In this document: piece after piece, positions 15,963-24,726 of the stretch
Layout: each line of letters opens with the position of its first letter
Position numbering within the stretch: the first letter of the stretch is position 1
Source: Oxalobacteraceae bacterium
GTDB taxonomy: Bacteria; Pseudomonadota; Gammaproteobacteria; Burkholderiales; Burkholderiaceae_D
Assembly (NCBI GenBank): GCA_947464955.1
Contig: CANHZI010000010.1
Coordinates: 1 to 46,825, forward strand
Length of the DNA stretch: 46,825 nucleotides
Direction of reading: 5' to 3'
Notes under the pieces: model-generated
Told to the model about the DNA's origin: nothing
What the model saw: only the letters and a program-made list of their open reading frames with translations
The model's database searches: none
Translations under genes and position numbers: made by a program

Positions 15963-17621
15963 ATGCGCTTGTTTATAAAAATCCCAGGTGTGAGAAGATT
16001 GATGGCGCGCAGGGCTCGCATCCGCCTGATTCGTGTCATGCGGGGCTATCGCCGGCTGAAGGCTGCCGGAGCGTTGGGGCGCGTTGCGGCGGTCAAGGAG
16101 GCGTTGACAGCTACACCCGCGTGCCAGCCTTCAGATGCCATGCGTTTTCTGGGGCTTGAGGTCGCGCAAGCCGAATTGGCGGTCAGGCAGTTTCTACTGG
16201 TTAGGCGGGTGGCAACGGGGCTGAGTGAAGCGTTGCTCGAATCTGTCGGCAATCACGATGCACCCGTGCGCTACGCGCTGCCCCTGAAGTGGCGCGATGT
16301 TTTGCGCTCGCATGGCTTCCCCGTCGCCGAGAGGGTGTCAGCGTTACTGTGGGCCGGATTCAATGCCTTGTATTTTGCCAACGGCCTGTTGACCGTGTTC
16401 AAACTTGCCTTGGCCAATGCCGCAGGGCTCGTGCGAGCCAAGAGCAGGCCGCCCGGCCGTTACGTCTACTTCGACGCACTGGGCGCGGGGAATCTCCCTT
16501 CGGCTGGGAAAGATACCGACAACTATAACATTGTCAATTGGTACCTTGGTTGGGCGCAGCGCGCGACGGATATTGATCAGGTATGCCACGGAGTTGCAAA
16601 TGCAGGTATGAGATTTGCAAGCAGTACGCCGGTTATTTCGATGCAGTCCCCGCTGCTTCCCCTTAATGACCGGTACGCATTGGCGCAGTTCTTTCGATGG
16701 GGTGTGGTTTACGGCTGTGCAGCTTTGCTAGGACTGCTGCGTGGAAATTGGTGGCCGGCGCTGATGCTCGGCGAAGCCGCCAAGGCAGCGCAGGTGAGAT
16801 TTCAGGAGCCGGCATTGCTGGCGCGCGACTACCTGTTCCACAACTCCAACTGGATCTACCGGCCCTTATGGACTTATGAGGCTGAGCGTAAGGGCGCCAG
16901 AATCATTTTCTATTTCTATTCAACTAACTGCGAAAAGTTCCAGCACTCCGGAACCCATTCATCGCTAGCATATGGATGGCAGGCTATGTCGTGGCCACTA
17001 TATATTGTTTGGGACGAGTACCAGGCCGCCTTTGTTCGGCGCGCGGCGGGCGATTCCGCGCACATAAATGTTGTTGGTTCAATTTCATTTAATTCTGGGA
17101 CCAACGTGCCGCGGGATTTGCCTGGACATGCCATTGCTGTATTTGATGTGCAGCCGATGCGGGACGCTATATATAAACCTCTAGGACTGGACTTTGAGTA
17201 CTACGTTCCACGCAACGCCGTCCGCTTTTTGGATGATATTCGGCTAGCCACTTTGATGGCTGGTGAGACCATGGTGTTGAAACGCAAACGCGACGTAGGA
17301 AACAACTTGCATCCGGCTTATGAACTTGCAATACGCCGCTTGAGCAAGACTGCCAACTATCTGGAGCTTGATCCAGATACCTCAGCCAGCGCGCTTATCG
17401 AGAATTGCCAGGCGGTTATCTCGATGCCGTTTACCTCCGCCGCACTAATTGGTCGCGAAATGGGAAAACCATCGATCTTCTATGATCCCCACTCTGTTTG
17501 CGAAAAAGACGACCATGCAGCACATGGAATTGAAGTAGTCTCCGGCTACAAGGAATTGGTGTTATGGATAAATGCATTACCAGCTAGGTTAGGCTTTACC
17601 GGATCGGGGTCGGAAAATTGA
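15963..17621 (+). CDS. PFTS-motif polysaccharide biosynthesis protein
   Basis: A 552-residue protein. The N-terminal 140 residues are basic and helical. One or two hydrophobic segments occur near 125-145 and 245-262. The C-terminal half looks like a GT-B-type domain, with [42 protein letters not shown] and a late [20 protein letters not shown] motif followed by PSIFYDPHS. The PFTS tetrapeptide defines a known but biochemically uncharacterised polysaccharide-cluster family. A role in transferring a nonulosonic acid is plausible from context only. The first two-thirds is GC-rich and the last third (from about 16890) is AT-richer, suggesting a mosaic gene. An AGGA ribosome site precedes ATG 15963. 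Confidence 0.6.
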   Translation: MRLFIKIPGVRRLMARRARIRLIRVMRGYRRLKAAGALGRVAAVKEALTATPACQPSDAMRFLGLEVAQAELAVRQFLLVRRVATGLSEALLESVGNHDAPVRYALPLKWRDVLRSHGFPVAERVSALLWAGFNALYFANGLLTVFKLALANAAGLVRAKSRPPGRYVYFDALGAGNLPSAGKDTDNYNIVNWYLGWAQRATDIDQVCHGVANAGMRFASSTPVISMQSPLLPLNDRYALAQFFRWGVVYGCAALLGLLRGNWWPALMLGEAAKAAQVRFQEPALLARDYLFHNSNWIYRPLWTYEAERKGARIIFYFYSTNCEKFQHSGTHSSLAYGWQAMSWPLYIVWDEYQAAFVRRAAGDSAHINVVGSISFNSGTNVPRDLPGHAIAVFDVQPMRDAIYKPLGLDFEYYVPRNAVRFLDDIRLATLMAGETMVLKRKRDVGNNLHPAYELAIRRLSKTANYLELDPDTSASALIENCQAVISMPFTSAALIGREMGKPSIFYDPHSVCEKDDHAAHGIEVVSGYKELVLWINALPARLGFTGSGSEN

Positions 17622-17649
17622 TTTCACCAATACAGAGAAGGAACCTCCA

Positions 17650-18297
17650 TTGAGAGTTGATGCAAAGATTCGGCACCAACGCACCGCGCCAAGTCTGTTA
17701 ATAAGAGAGGTGATCGCATATTTGGAGGCGTTCATATCAATACTACCGGGTGTAAGCGGTTCTAAGTTGCGCGTGCTCTATTACCGCACTAGGTTTGCAT
17801 TTTTAGGTAGTCGTACATACCTTGGACGGGAATTATATGTTGGGGGCGCAAGTAGAATAACCATTGGAAACTTCTTTTCATGCGATAGACGATGCTCACT
17901 TTACGCTGATGGGGTCGGAAGCTTATCTATTGGCGATCATGTCGGATTTAATATAGAAGTCAACATCAATGCTGCTTCTGGCGGAGAAATATCTATCGGT
18001 GACCATGTGCTTGTTGGCCCGGGAGTATTCATGCGGGCAGCAGACCATAAATTTTCAAGAACAGACGTGTCGATTTCGCAGCAAGGGCATATGCCCGGAA
18101 AGATAACTATTGAGGACGGAGTGTGGATTGGTGGCAATGTCACCATTTTGGGGGGTGTTAACGTCGGAAAAGGTGCAATAGTAGCTGCCGGTGCGGTTGT
18201 TACTGGAGACGTACTTCCTTACTCAATTGTGGGAGGGGTTCCTGCCAGACATTTGAAGTGGCGCGAAAATCGGCCGCTACCTTCCTTGGCCGATTAG
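17650..18297 (+). CDS. Hexapeptide-repeat acyltransferase (WbbJ-like)
   Basis: A 215-residue left-handed beta-helix acyltransferase. Repeats of the [LIV]-G-x4 type run from about residue 75 to 195 ([65 protein letters not shown]), and the family terminator [13 protein letters not shown] is present. The AADHKF motif supplies the probable catalytic His. It O- or N-acetylates a sugar. The likely start is TTG at 17650 with a GAAGGA ribosome site about 7 nt upstream. AT-rich relative to the neighbouring methyltransferase gene. Confidence 0.82.
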   Translation: MRVDAKIRHQRTAPSLLIREVIAYLEAFISILPGVSGSKLRVLYYRTRFAFLGSRTYLGRELYVGGASRITIGNFFSCDRRCSLYADGVGSLSIGDHVGFNIEVNINAASGGEISIGDHVLVGPGVFMRAADHKFSRTDVSISQQGHMPGKITIEDGVWIGGNVTILGGVNVGKGAIVAAGAVVTGDVLPYSIVGGVPARHLKWRENRPLPSLAD

Positions 18298-18316
18298 ACG
18301 AGGAACTAAAAAGTGA

Positions 18317-19297
18317 ATGAATTCAAATCATATTGACCTTGCAGAATGGGAAAAAATGAATAAAGACAGCGAGAAAGCTTTGGTTATGGCGATTTGCCCG
18401 ATTTGCGGTAGCCGAAATTCGCGTCGGCAAGGGGCGTTTCGTTACGAGCACTCCTTTTTTGAAGGATGTTCACGGGTGATCTGCGGTGATTGCGAAATGG
18501 TGTTTGCTGCGCCCATGCCAAGTGAAGCAGATCTTTCAAGCTATAACAGCAGCTACTTTGCAACTGCCCATGGCGGGCAACCGAGCTCGCCAACGGCACA
18601 GGCTTTTTTTACAGCAATGGCGCGCTTGCGACTGGCCTTTTTGAAGGGGTTCCTTGATAAGCACCGGATTGTCGTGCAGCGGGTCCTAGAGCTTGGCCCT
18701 GGGCCCGGATTTTTTGCGCGCAGCTGGCTCGAGCAGGCCCCCAAAAGCATATACGCCGCAATTGAAACGGACCGCTCAAGCCACGAATCTTTGCTGAAGA
18801 TAGGCGTCAATTTGGTGGATACGGCCGACGAGGTTTCTGCCGACCTGGTGGTGATGTCGCATGTTCTGGAACATGTTCGCGAGCCAGTTGGCTTTGTAAA
18901 GGCCGCTACTCGAGGTCTCAGATCTGGCGGGGTTCTATTCATTGAAGTTCCCTGCCGGGACTGGGAGCACAAGACCATTGATGAGCCGCACATCCTGTTT
19001 TTTGACAAAGTTCCAATGCTCCTTTTTCTTAATAACCTGGGTTTCACAGACATTGAAATAGCCTATTACGGGCAAACTATTTCTCAGTTGAAAACTAACT
19101 CAAAGCTTCATTCAGTCCTGATGAGGGTTCGTTCAAAGCTGATAAGTTGGGGCCTGGTCGTTCCGTTCGCGACGACGCAAGCTGGAATGGAGACCCTGAC
19201 TGACCCGCTTCAACGTGCCATGGTGGGGCCTTACGGGGCGCATCGCGAGTCGACTGAGCCGGCCTGGTGGCTCAGGGCCGTCGCTCGGAAAAGATAG
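18317..19297 (+). CDS. SAM-dependent methyltransferase with N-terminal zinc ribbon
   Basis: A 326-residue class I methyltransferase. The N-terminus has a Cys4 zinc ribbon (CPICG near residue 28, CGDC near 56). Then come an aromatic YNSSYF linker, the SAM-binding motif VLELGPGPGFFARSWL (about 120-135), the acidic AIETDRSS strand and VVMSHVLEHVREPVGFV. Proteins of this build methylate sugars or sugar-linked groups in O-antigen and antibiotic loci, but the acceptor is unknown. ATG 18317 follows the acyltransferase by 19 nt. The next gene lies 15 nt downstream. Confidence 0.8.
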   Translation: MNSNHIDLAEWEKMNKDSEKALVMAICPICGSRNSRRQGAFRYEHSFFEGCSRVICGDCEMVFAAPMPSEADLSSYNSSYFATAHGGQPSSPTAQAFFTAMARLRLAFLKGFLDKHRIVVQRVLELGPGPGFFARSWLEQAPKSIYAAIETDRSSHESLLKIGVNLVDTADEVSADLVVMSHVLEHVREPVGFVKAATRGLRSGGVLFIEVPCRDWEHKTIDEPHILFFDKVPMLLFLNNLGFTDIEIAYYGQTISQLKTNSKLHSVLMRVRSKLISWGLVVPFATTQAGMETLTDPLQRAMVGPYGAHRESTEPAWWLRAVARKR

Positions 19298-19312
19298 GCC
19301 AGCGCCGCTTTT

Positions 19313-20098
19313 ATGTCGTATTACCCCATCCTCCAGGCACCCGGCGCGAAGGGCTGGGTGACCCTATGCAATTTCTCCCCCAATAACTGGGAGTCCAACC
19401 TGCGCCAGCAGCAATTCATTAATGTGACTTGGGCGACAGGCGATCTTTGGGCAAGCAAAACCCTCGGGGTTCTCGCGCCCGGCGGCTTGCGGACGATCAC
19501 TGCCGGCGATGTCGCCAATGTGGTTCCTGCCGATGCACTGGCGCTGCTGTCGCTGACCCGCACACCACAACCGGCTGAAATTGCTGTCTTGCCCAAACTC
19601 GACACCGTTCCGGTCAGCGTCCCCGCCTGGCGGGCAACACTGGGTTTGTCGACTCCAGCCGCGCAAACCAGTTACCAGGGGGAACTGGATGCTTTTCCGC
19701 CCCAAGGCTCATTGCTGACGTTTGGGCCGTTTTTGCAGTTTGGCGAGAGTATCAAAAATCATCTGATTTTGCTTAATGTCGAGAATTCTCCCGCAAAACG
19801 TTCAGCTGAATTGGAAATTTACGACGCAGCCACGCTTGAGCTCAAAGGGAGGTTCCCGGTTGGCAACAATGCGGCTACAGGGGTTTCGCTTGACGGGTTC
19901 GGCTTTGGGCCAGGGGATTTGCCGCTTTTTGTCTGCCGCGGCATGGCCGCCATTCCTCTTTATTTTTCAAGTGCGATGGAGGGGGCTTACCTCAGTCTTG
20001 AACACACCCACCCGCCGGCGTCGCTGGTCGTCCATGGCCGGCGTTGGGAGGCTCAAAAGCTTCTCAAAAGTCGCTGGTTCGCAAAGGCCTCAACATGA
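19313..20098 (+). CDS. Protein of unknown function, predicted all-beta (first of an adjacent pair)
   Basis: No family was recognised. The 261-residue protein has no signal peptide or membrane segment. It looks all-beta, with two roughly 90-residue sandwich-like modules: one around LCNFSPNNWES, INVTWATGDL and LAPGGLRTITAGD, the other around GPFLQFGESIKNHLILLNVE, AELEIYDAATLELKGRF and GVSLDGFG. A third stretch reads AAIPLYFSSAMEGAYLSLEH. It overlaps the next gene by 4 nt (ATGA) and that protein shows a similar module order. In this position it could bind sugar or modify the glycan; this is only inference. Confidence 0.6.
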   Translation: MSYYPILQAPGAKGWVTLCNFSPNNWESNLRQQQFINVTWATGDLWASKTLGVLAPGGLRTITAGDVANVVPADALALLSLTRTPQPAEIAVLPKLDTVPVSVPAWRATLGLSTPAAQTSYQGELDAFPPQGSLLTFGPFLQFGESIKNHLILLNVENSPAKRSAELEIYDAATLELKGRFPVGNNAATGVSLDGFGFGPGDLPLFVCRGMAAIPLYFSSAMEGAYLSLEHTHPPASLVVHGRRWEAQKLLKSRWFAKAST

Positions 20099-20895
20099 TT
20101 GCCAAAAAAATTCAGCGAATCCGGCGTGCCGTCTGGACCTGGCAGCAGCCGTTGACGCACCTTCCGTCCCTGTCGGACGCACCCATCAGTGATTTATTTG
20201 TCTGGCGAAGCTCCCCGGAGTGGCAGACTTTCTTTGAATTGATCGACATTTCGTCGTTGTTCGAGGACGACTCCCTTCCCCAGCATGTGACCTTTGTGTT
20301 TTTTGACGGCAGTGGCCACCGGATTTCGGAGCGCAAGGCGGATCTGCAGGCAAGCTGCAGGCAAACACTGGACATCTCGTCCATGGTGGGTCGAGCTCAG
20401 GGAGAAACGGGGACTTTCGCTGTCTTCCACTCCAAAACGCCTGGTGGTATCACCAAGCTTGGATCATTTCTGGCCGAGCGTGGGTATGTCAGCTACTGCT
20501 ACCGAGATGCCCCTTTGAGGGCTTATGTGCATGGCAATTTTGATGCCGTCGCGCAGGTAGGAGCGGATGGTCAACTCCAATTGCTTGGGGGAACCAGCTT
20601 TCTGCGCCGCCAATACAGCCTCCAGCATGAATTGCAACCGGACGTGGTTTACGAACTTGGGCTGGTAAATCCCACTACCACCGCGCAGCGGTACGCCTGC
20701 AAGCTGATTTCGGTCCTTACCGGTAATGTAACTCGTGTTAAAATGGTTAATGTCCCTTCTGGCGGCATTCAATTGGTTGCTTTCCCTGTGGACGACGCCG
20801 GCTCGATGAGATTGGTCATCGAAAGTCGCCTAGTCATGGCCCGGCCCCTCGTGTTTCGTATTCAAAATCTCAAACTGGATGTTTTTCATGGTTAA
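20095..20895 (+). CDS. Protein of unknown function, predicted all-beta (second of the pair)
   Basis: No family was recognised. About 266 residues from ATG 20095, which overlaps the TGA of the preceding gene (ATGA); an upstream in-frame start at 20044 would overlap much more and is less likely. The protein is soluble and beta-rich: HVTFVFFDGSGHRISERKAD, TLDISSMVG, TFAVFHSK and GYVSYCYRDAPLRAYVHGN, then a second module with YELGLVNPTTTAQRYACKL, RVKMVNVPSGGIQLVAFPV and MRLVIESRL. The GYVSYCYRDAPLRAY block faintly parallels PLYFSSAMEGAYLS in the neighbour, suggesting an old duplication. The KdsA-like gene starts inside its last codons. Confidence 0.58.
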   Translation: MIAKKIQRIRRAVWTWQQPLTHLPSLSDAPISDLFVWRSSPEWQTFFELIDISSLFEDDSLPQHVTFVFFDGSGHRISERKADLQASCRQTLDISSMVGRAQGETGTFAVFHSKTPGGITKLGSFLAERGYVSYCYRDAPLRAYVHGNFDAVAQVGADGQLQLLGGTSFLRRQYSLQHELQPDVVYELGLVNPTTTAQRYACKLISVLTGNVTRVKMVNVPSGGIQLVAFPVDDAGSMRLVIESRLVMARPLVFRIQNLKLDVFHG

Positions 20896-21769
20896 CAAAA
20901 TAATTGAAGTTGGCTACGGCAAGGTCAACAAGGTCAGGATTGGCGACAAGCTGCCCCTGGCTTTTATTGGCGGCCCGTGCGCGATCGAAAGTCGGGATCA
21001 CGCCTTCATGATGGCCGAGGCCATCGGCAAGATCTGCCGGAAGATCGGTATAGATTGGATCTACAAATCGTGTTACGACAAGGATTGCCGCTCTGCGCCT
21101 GACAGCTATCACGGTCTGGGCGTCGACGACGGCCTGCGTATCCTGGCTGACATCCGCGACGAATTTGGCATACCGGTTGTTTCCGATTTTTCCGATCCCG
21201 CATGGGCGCCGGCAACTGGCGAAGTTTGCGACATGGTGCAGGTGCCTGCGTATCTCTGCCGCCAGACATCCATCCTGAGGGCGGCTGCAGCGACTACGCG
21301 CCCCATTCATCTGAAGAAGGGACAGTTCATGAGCCCGTGGAACATGAAGAACTCGGTGCGCAAAATCGAGGCTGCAGGTAATCATCAAGTTCTGCTGGCC
21401 GACCGAGGCACATTTTTCGGTTACAACATGCTGGTTAATGATTTCACCTGTTTCCCGATTATGGCCAAAACTGGTTACCCCGTTTGTTTTGACGCCACGC
21501 ATTCGATTCAATTGCCAACCTCCATGGGTAATATTTCGGGTGGCCAGCGTGAGTTCATCCCATATCTCGTTCGTGCCGCTGCAGCTTGTGGAATCAATGC
21601 GTTGTTCATGGAAACGCACAACGATCCGGATAATGCTATGTCGGATGCGAACACTGTTATGAACATCAAACATCTTGAAAATGTGCTGATTCAGGCCAAG
21701 GCGGCCCACGAGTTCCGTCTTGAAATGTTGGATAAATTTGGAGAAGACAATGTCCACACTGAAAAGTAA
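20879..21769 (+). CDS. KdsA-like 3-deoxy-ulosonate-phosphate synthase with altered substrate motif
   Basis: A 296-residue member of the Kdo-8-phosphate / DAHP synthase family. Conserved blocks are IGGPCAIESRD, VPAYLCRQTSILRAAA, HLKKGQFMSPWNMKN, LADRGTFFGYNMLV, CFDATHSIQLP and FMETHNDPDNAMSDANT. Cys34, the His of THS, Glu of METH and Asp of MSD match the ligands of the metal-dependent KdsA class. The aldose-binding motif that is KANRS in KdsA reads KDCRS here (residues 68-72), so the usual Asn is Cys. This suggests an aldose phosphate other than arabinose 5-phosphate. It overlaps the CBS gene by 20 nt and leads a seven-gene run ending in a KdsB-like gene. The start could also be ATG 20888. Confidence 0.8.
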   Translation: MFFMVNKIIEVGYGKVNKVRIGDKLPLAFIGGPCAIESRDHAFMMAEAIGKICRKIGIDWIYKSCYDKDCRSAPDSYHGLGVDDGLRILADIRDEFGIPVVSDFSDPAWAPATGEVCDMVQVPAYLCRQTSILRAAAATTRPIHLKKGQFMSPWNMKNSVRKIEAAGNHQVLLADRGTFFGYNMLVNDFTCFPIMAKTGYPVCFDATHSIQLPTSMGNISGGQREFIPYLVRAAAACGINALFMETHNDPDNAMSDANTVMNIKHLENVLIQAKAAHEFRLEMLDKFGEDNVHTEK

Positions 21770-22172
21770 CATATTAGTTAGTGAGGTAATGCTAACTTTA
21801 GATCGAGCACCTTTGGTTCATGAAGAAGCTATCCTGAAAGAAGCGATGGAGGAAATGGGGCGAACCCGCCTCGGTATTGTTTGCGTTGTTGACGCTTATA
21901 AAAACCTTTTGGGCATATTAACGGATGGCGATATTCGTCGCAAGTTACTGAAGGTGCAGAAGCCGTTCTCGGCATTTTTGGTCGATGACGCCCTCGATCA
22001 TGCTATTCGTACGCCCACAACATCCAAACCCGATGACACACTTGTTTGTGCGGTTGAACTGATGGAAGAAAAACAAATCTGGGATTTGCCAGTAGTGTCT
22101 GACGAAGGAAAACTTGTTGGTTTGTTACATCTCCACCCGGCGGTGCAAGCTTTGTTGGGGATTGCGAAATAA
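21750..22172 (+). CDS. Stand-alone CBS-domain pair, KpsF/KdsD C-terminal-like
   Basis: A 140-residue protein starting at ATG 21750, with GGAGAAG as ribosome site. It is made only of two CBS motifs: VSEVMLTLDRAPLVHEEAIL with LLGILTDGDIRRKL, then TPTTSKPDDTLVCAVELMEE with VGLLHLHPAVQAL. TDGDIRR and LHLHP are typical of the CBS tail of arabinose-5-phosphate isomerases (KdsD/KpsF), but the SIS isomerase domain is absent and no remnant of it is present upstream. It may sense a nucleotide and regulate the overlapping KdsA-like enzyme, or be a scaffold. It overlaps the next gene by 1 nt (TAATG). Confidence 0.8.
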   Translation: MSTLKSNILVSEVMLTLDRAPLVHEEAILKEAMEEMGRTRLGIVCVVDAYKNLLGILTDGDIRRKLLKVQKPFSAFLVDDALDHAIRTPTTSKPDDTLVCAVELMEEKQIWDLPVVSDEGKLVGLLHLHPAVQALLGIAK

Positions 22173-23119
22173 TGCATTCTGGACAAGCAGCCATCGACTA
22201 CTTGGCGTCAGTGGTCGGTAAAACAGACAGTGCCACGAGCTCGCATTGGCATAAATACCATTCTTCTTTTCTCTTCACAGGTAGTGGATTTGAAGGACTC
22301 CAAGGGTTCGGTGGCTGTAGTAAACCTCGTGGAATAATTCTTTCAGCTACCGAACGCCTATTACAGTCTCGTTTCAGAAAAATGGGCGGTACCAAGTTTG
22401 CATTGCTAGATCAATTAGCCTATGAAATAACCAATAAACAAAATCGCGCATACGATTTGGACGTGCTGCGACAATCGTTGACTCTTTCATATCTTCATGA
22501 CCATACCGTTGGACTCTTGTCAGAAAAGTCCACAGGTGTAGTAATTGGTGATGGTTTTGGCTCAATGACATCACTTTTAATTGCGAGTCGTTCTGCCGGC
22601 CGTGTTGTACTGATAAACCTGACTAAGACACTTATGGTTGATCTGTGGTTCTTGAAGCTATGGATGGGTGATCAAGTGTTCGATACGTCGGTTGACCTGG
22701 TTACCAACTCTGAAGAGTTGTCGACTGCACTTGGTAAACCTGCTGGCGAAGGATTCGGTAGGGTCATCGCCATTCAGGCGATGGATCATCAGCTTTTACG
22801 TGAATGTCCTGCTAATTTAGTAGTCAATATCGCTTCAATGCAGGAGATGGATCCTCCGGTTATCGCAGCTTACTTTGATGATCTGCGTTCCATCGCAGGC
22901 CATCAGAAGTTGATGTTTTACTGCTGTAATCGCGAGGTGAAGTATCTACCGGATGGAACGATAACGCGATTTTCTGACTATCCGTGGGCTGCGGGTGATG
23001 AGATTCTCGCGGACGAACTTTGTCCATGGCATCAGCAATATTACTCATTTAAACCGCCATTCTTTAGGCCATATGATGGACCTCATAGACATCGTTTGGC
23101 CGTCATGACAAATCATTGA
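22172..23119 (+). CDS. Putative sugar O-methyltransferase
   Basis: A 315-residue protein resembling the NanM-type putative sugar O-methyltransferases. It has an FGGCSKPRGIILSATERLLQ block, DLDVLRQSLTLSYLHDH, then a Rossmann-like start GVVIGDGFGSMTSLLIASRS (about residues 122-141), VVLINLTKTLMVDLWFLKLW and VVNIASMQEMDPPVIAAYFD. The glycine-rich loop fits SAM binding. The family is uncharacterised; members sit in polysaccharide loci. Here it may methylate the ulosonic acid made by its neighbours. ATG 22172 shares a base with the CBS stop. Confidence 0.55.
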   Translation: MHSGQAAIDYLASVVGKTDSATSSHWHKYHSSFLFTGSGFEGLQGFGGCSKPRGIILSATERLLQSRFRKMGGTKFALLDQLAYEITNKQNRAYDLDVLRQSLTLSYLHDHTVGLLSEKSTGVVIGDGFGSMTSLLIASRSAGRVVLINLTKTLMVDLWFLKLWMGDQVFDTSVDLVTNSEELSTALGKPAGEGFGRVIAIQAMDHQLLRECPANLVVNIASMQEMDPPVIAAYFDDLRSIAGHQKLMFYCCNREVKYLPDGTITRFSDYPWAAGDEILADELCPWHQQYYSFKPPFFRPYDGPHRHRLAVMTNH

Positions 23120-23132
23120 GTAGGAAATTTAC

Positions 23133-23918
23133 ATGAGCTTATTTTTTGAGAGGCGTGAGGCGCTTAAAGCTAGACTGCGTAATCGCGAGCGATTGTTTGC
23201 GGGATGGGTTTCGTACTCACACCCGTCAATAACCGAAACCTTCGCTCGCGCTGGCTTTGACTTTATGTTCATCGACATGGAGCATTCCACCATATCGATT
23301 GAGCAAGGACAACGCATTATCGCAGCGAGCCAAAGTGAAGGTGTTCCTTGCATTCCCAGACCTGTCTCGCATTCCAATGACTACCTTAAGCCTTTACTGG
23401 AATCCGGTGCGGACGGTATGCTGGTCCAGATGGTAGAAACACCTGAGCAAGTACAAGCGCTTATTCGAGATGTGAAGTACCCCCCTTTAGGGCGCCGCAC
23501 CTACGGCGTTAATCGTGCTCAGGCATATGGATTTGACTTTGACGAATACATCCAGAACTGGAACTCAACGTCCACCTTCATGCTCCAGGTTGAGTCGATC
23601 AAGGGTGTCGATAATATTGATCAGTTGTTGGCTTTCGACGAAGTCGATGGCGTAATGGTGGGGCCATTGGATATCTCCGGTTCGCTTGGCGTTCCTGGGC
23701 AAACAACTCACCCTCTTGTGATCGAGGCTTCACGTAAGGTTATTGAATCTTGTGAGCGGCATGGCAAGAGTTGCGGCACTCAAGTCGCTGACGTTAATTT
23801 GGCAAGTGTTAATGCCTTGTTCGAATTGGGATACAACTACGCCATTCTGGGCTCTGATCTCTTCGTCCTTTGGAAATGGGCTTCCCAGATGCGGGACATG
23901 ATGAAATCGATACGATAA
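23133..23918 (+). CDS. HpcH/HpaI-family class II aldolase
   Basis: A 261-residue TIM-barrel aldolase of the 4-hydroxy-2-oxo-heptanedioate / 2-keto-3-deoxy-glucarate aldolase family. It shows FAGWVSYSHPSITE, FDFMFIDMEHSTIS (catalytic His), PCIPRPVS (Arg), SGADGMLVQMVET, the metal-ligand Glu in MLQVESIKGVDNI and the Asp in VGPLDISGSLGVPG. These enzymes join or split pyruvate and a short aldehyde. In a degradative operon it would be catabolic, but here it lies between KdsA-like, SDR and KdsB-like genes, so a synthetic step making a 3-deoxy-2-keto acid or trimming an intermediate is inferred. All catalytic residues seem intact. Confidence 0.82.
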   Translation: MSLFFERREALKARLRNRERLFAGWVSYSHPSITETFARAGFDFMFIDMEHSTISIEQGQRIIAASQSEGVPCIPRPVSHSNDYLKPLLESGADGMLVQMVETPEQVQALIRDVKYPPLGRRTYGVNRAQAYGFDFDEYIQNWNSTSTFMLQVESIKGVDNIDQLLAFDEVDGVMVGPLDISGSLGVPGQTTHPLVIEASRKVIESCERHGKSCGTQVADVNLASVNALFELGYNYAILGSDLFVLWKWASQMRDMMKSIR

Positions 23919-23933
23919 TTTTTCTAAAAAAAC

Positions 23934-24716
23934 ATGAATAACTACCTAAATAAACTGTTCAATCTCGAAAGCAAGGTTGTCGTCATTACAGGTGCAGGAG
24001 GACATTTGTGCAGCGAAATGGCCCGCGGATTCGCTCGTGCAGGTTGCGCTGTCGCAGTTCTCGATGTACGCTTGGAAAAGGCTGTAGCTGTAGAACAGGA
24101 AATAAAATCAGAAGGATTTGACAAGGTTATATCGCTAGCCATCGACGTTGCTATAAAAGATCAGCATGTTACTGCCCTCGATGCCATCGTTGCCAAGTTT
24201 GGTCATGTTGATATCTTGGTGAATGGCGCCGGTATCAACGGACCAACTCCATTCTTTGACCTGTCGCTTGATGAGTGGTACTCAATTCTCGATTCCCAAC
24301 TAACCGGAACATTTCTAGGTTGCCAAGTGTTTGGTGAGTATATGGTGAAACGCGGGCAAGGGGCGGTTATCAACATTTCATCTGCCTCGGCCGGACCACC
24401 TCTGTCGAAGGCCTTTACCTATTCAATTGCCAAGGCTGGCATTCTTAACTTGACTCAGAATCTCGGACGTGAATGGGGAACTAAGGGAGTCCGAGTAAAT
24501 GCATTACGCCCTGGTTTCTTGCCAACGGATTGGAATCGGAAAAACTTCATTACGCCAGAGCGCGAAAATGCCATCTTAGGTCATACTCCTATGGCACGTT
24601 ATGGTAAACCGAGCGAATTGGTTGGAGCGACACTGTGGTTGGCCTCTGATGCGGCAAGCTTTGTGACCGGGGCAGAAGTTGCTGTAGATGGTGGCTTTTC
24701 GTGCATGACCATTTAA
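23934..24716 (+). CDS. Short-chain dehydrogenase/reductase (first of two)
   Basis: A 260-residue classical SDR: VVVITGAGGHLCSEMARGFA, DILVNGAGINGP, VINISSASAGPPLSKAFTYS with YSIAK giving YxxxK, VRVNALRPGFLPT, and the C-terminal TGAEVAVDGGFSC. The nucleotide loop is unusual: the common GxxxGIG reads GAGGHLC. Asp in AVLDVR (end of beta-2) favours NAD(H). Probably an oxidoreductase acting on a sugar carbon of the ulosonic acid or its precursor. It is followed 10 nt later by a second SDR; the two are clearly different sequences. Confidence 0.82.
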   Translation: MNNYLNKLFNLESKVVVITGAGGHLCSEMARGFARAGCAVAVLDVRLEKAVAVEQEIKSEGFDKVISLAIDVAIKDQHVTALDAIVAKFGHVDILVNGAGINGPTPFFDLSLDEWYSILDSQLTGTFLGCQVFGEYMVKRGQGAVINISSASAGPPLSKAFTYSIAKAGILNLTQNLGREWGTKGVRVNALRPGFLPTDWNRKNFITPERENAILGHTPMARYGKPSELVGATLWLASDAASFVTGAEVAVDGGFSCMTI

Positions 24717-24726
24717 GGTGACTGCT

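Noticed and set aside
20870-21772. 300-codon - strand frame
   Set aside because: Exactly antisense to the KdsA-like gene; low-quality composition and no motifs.
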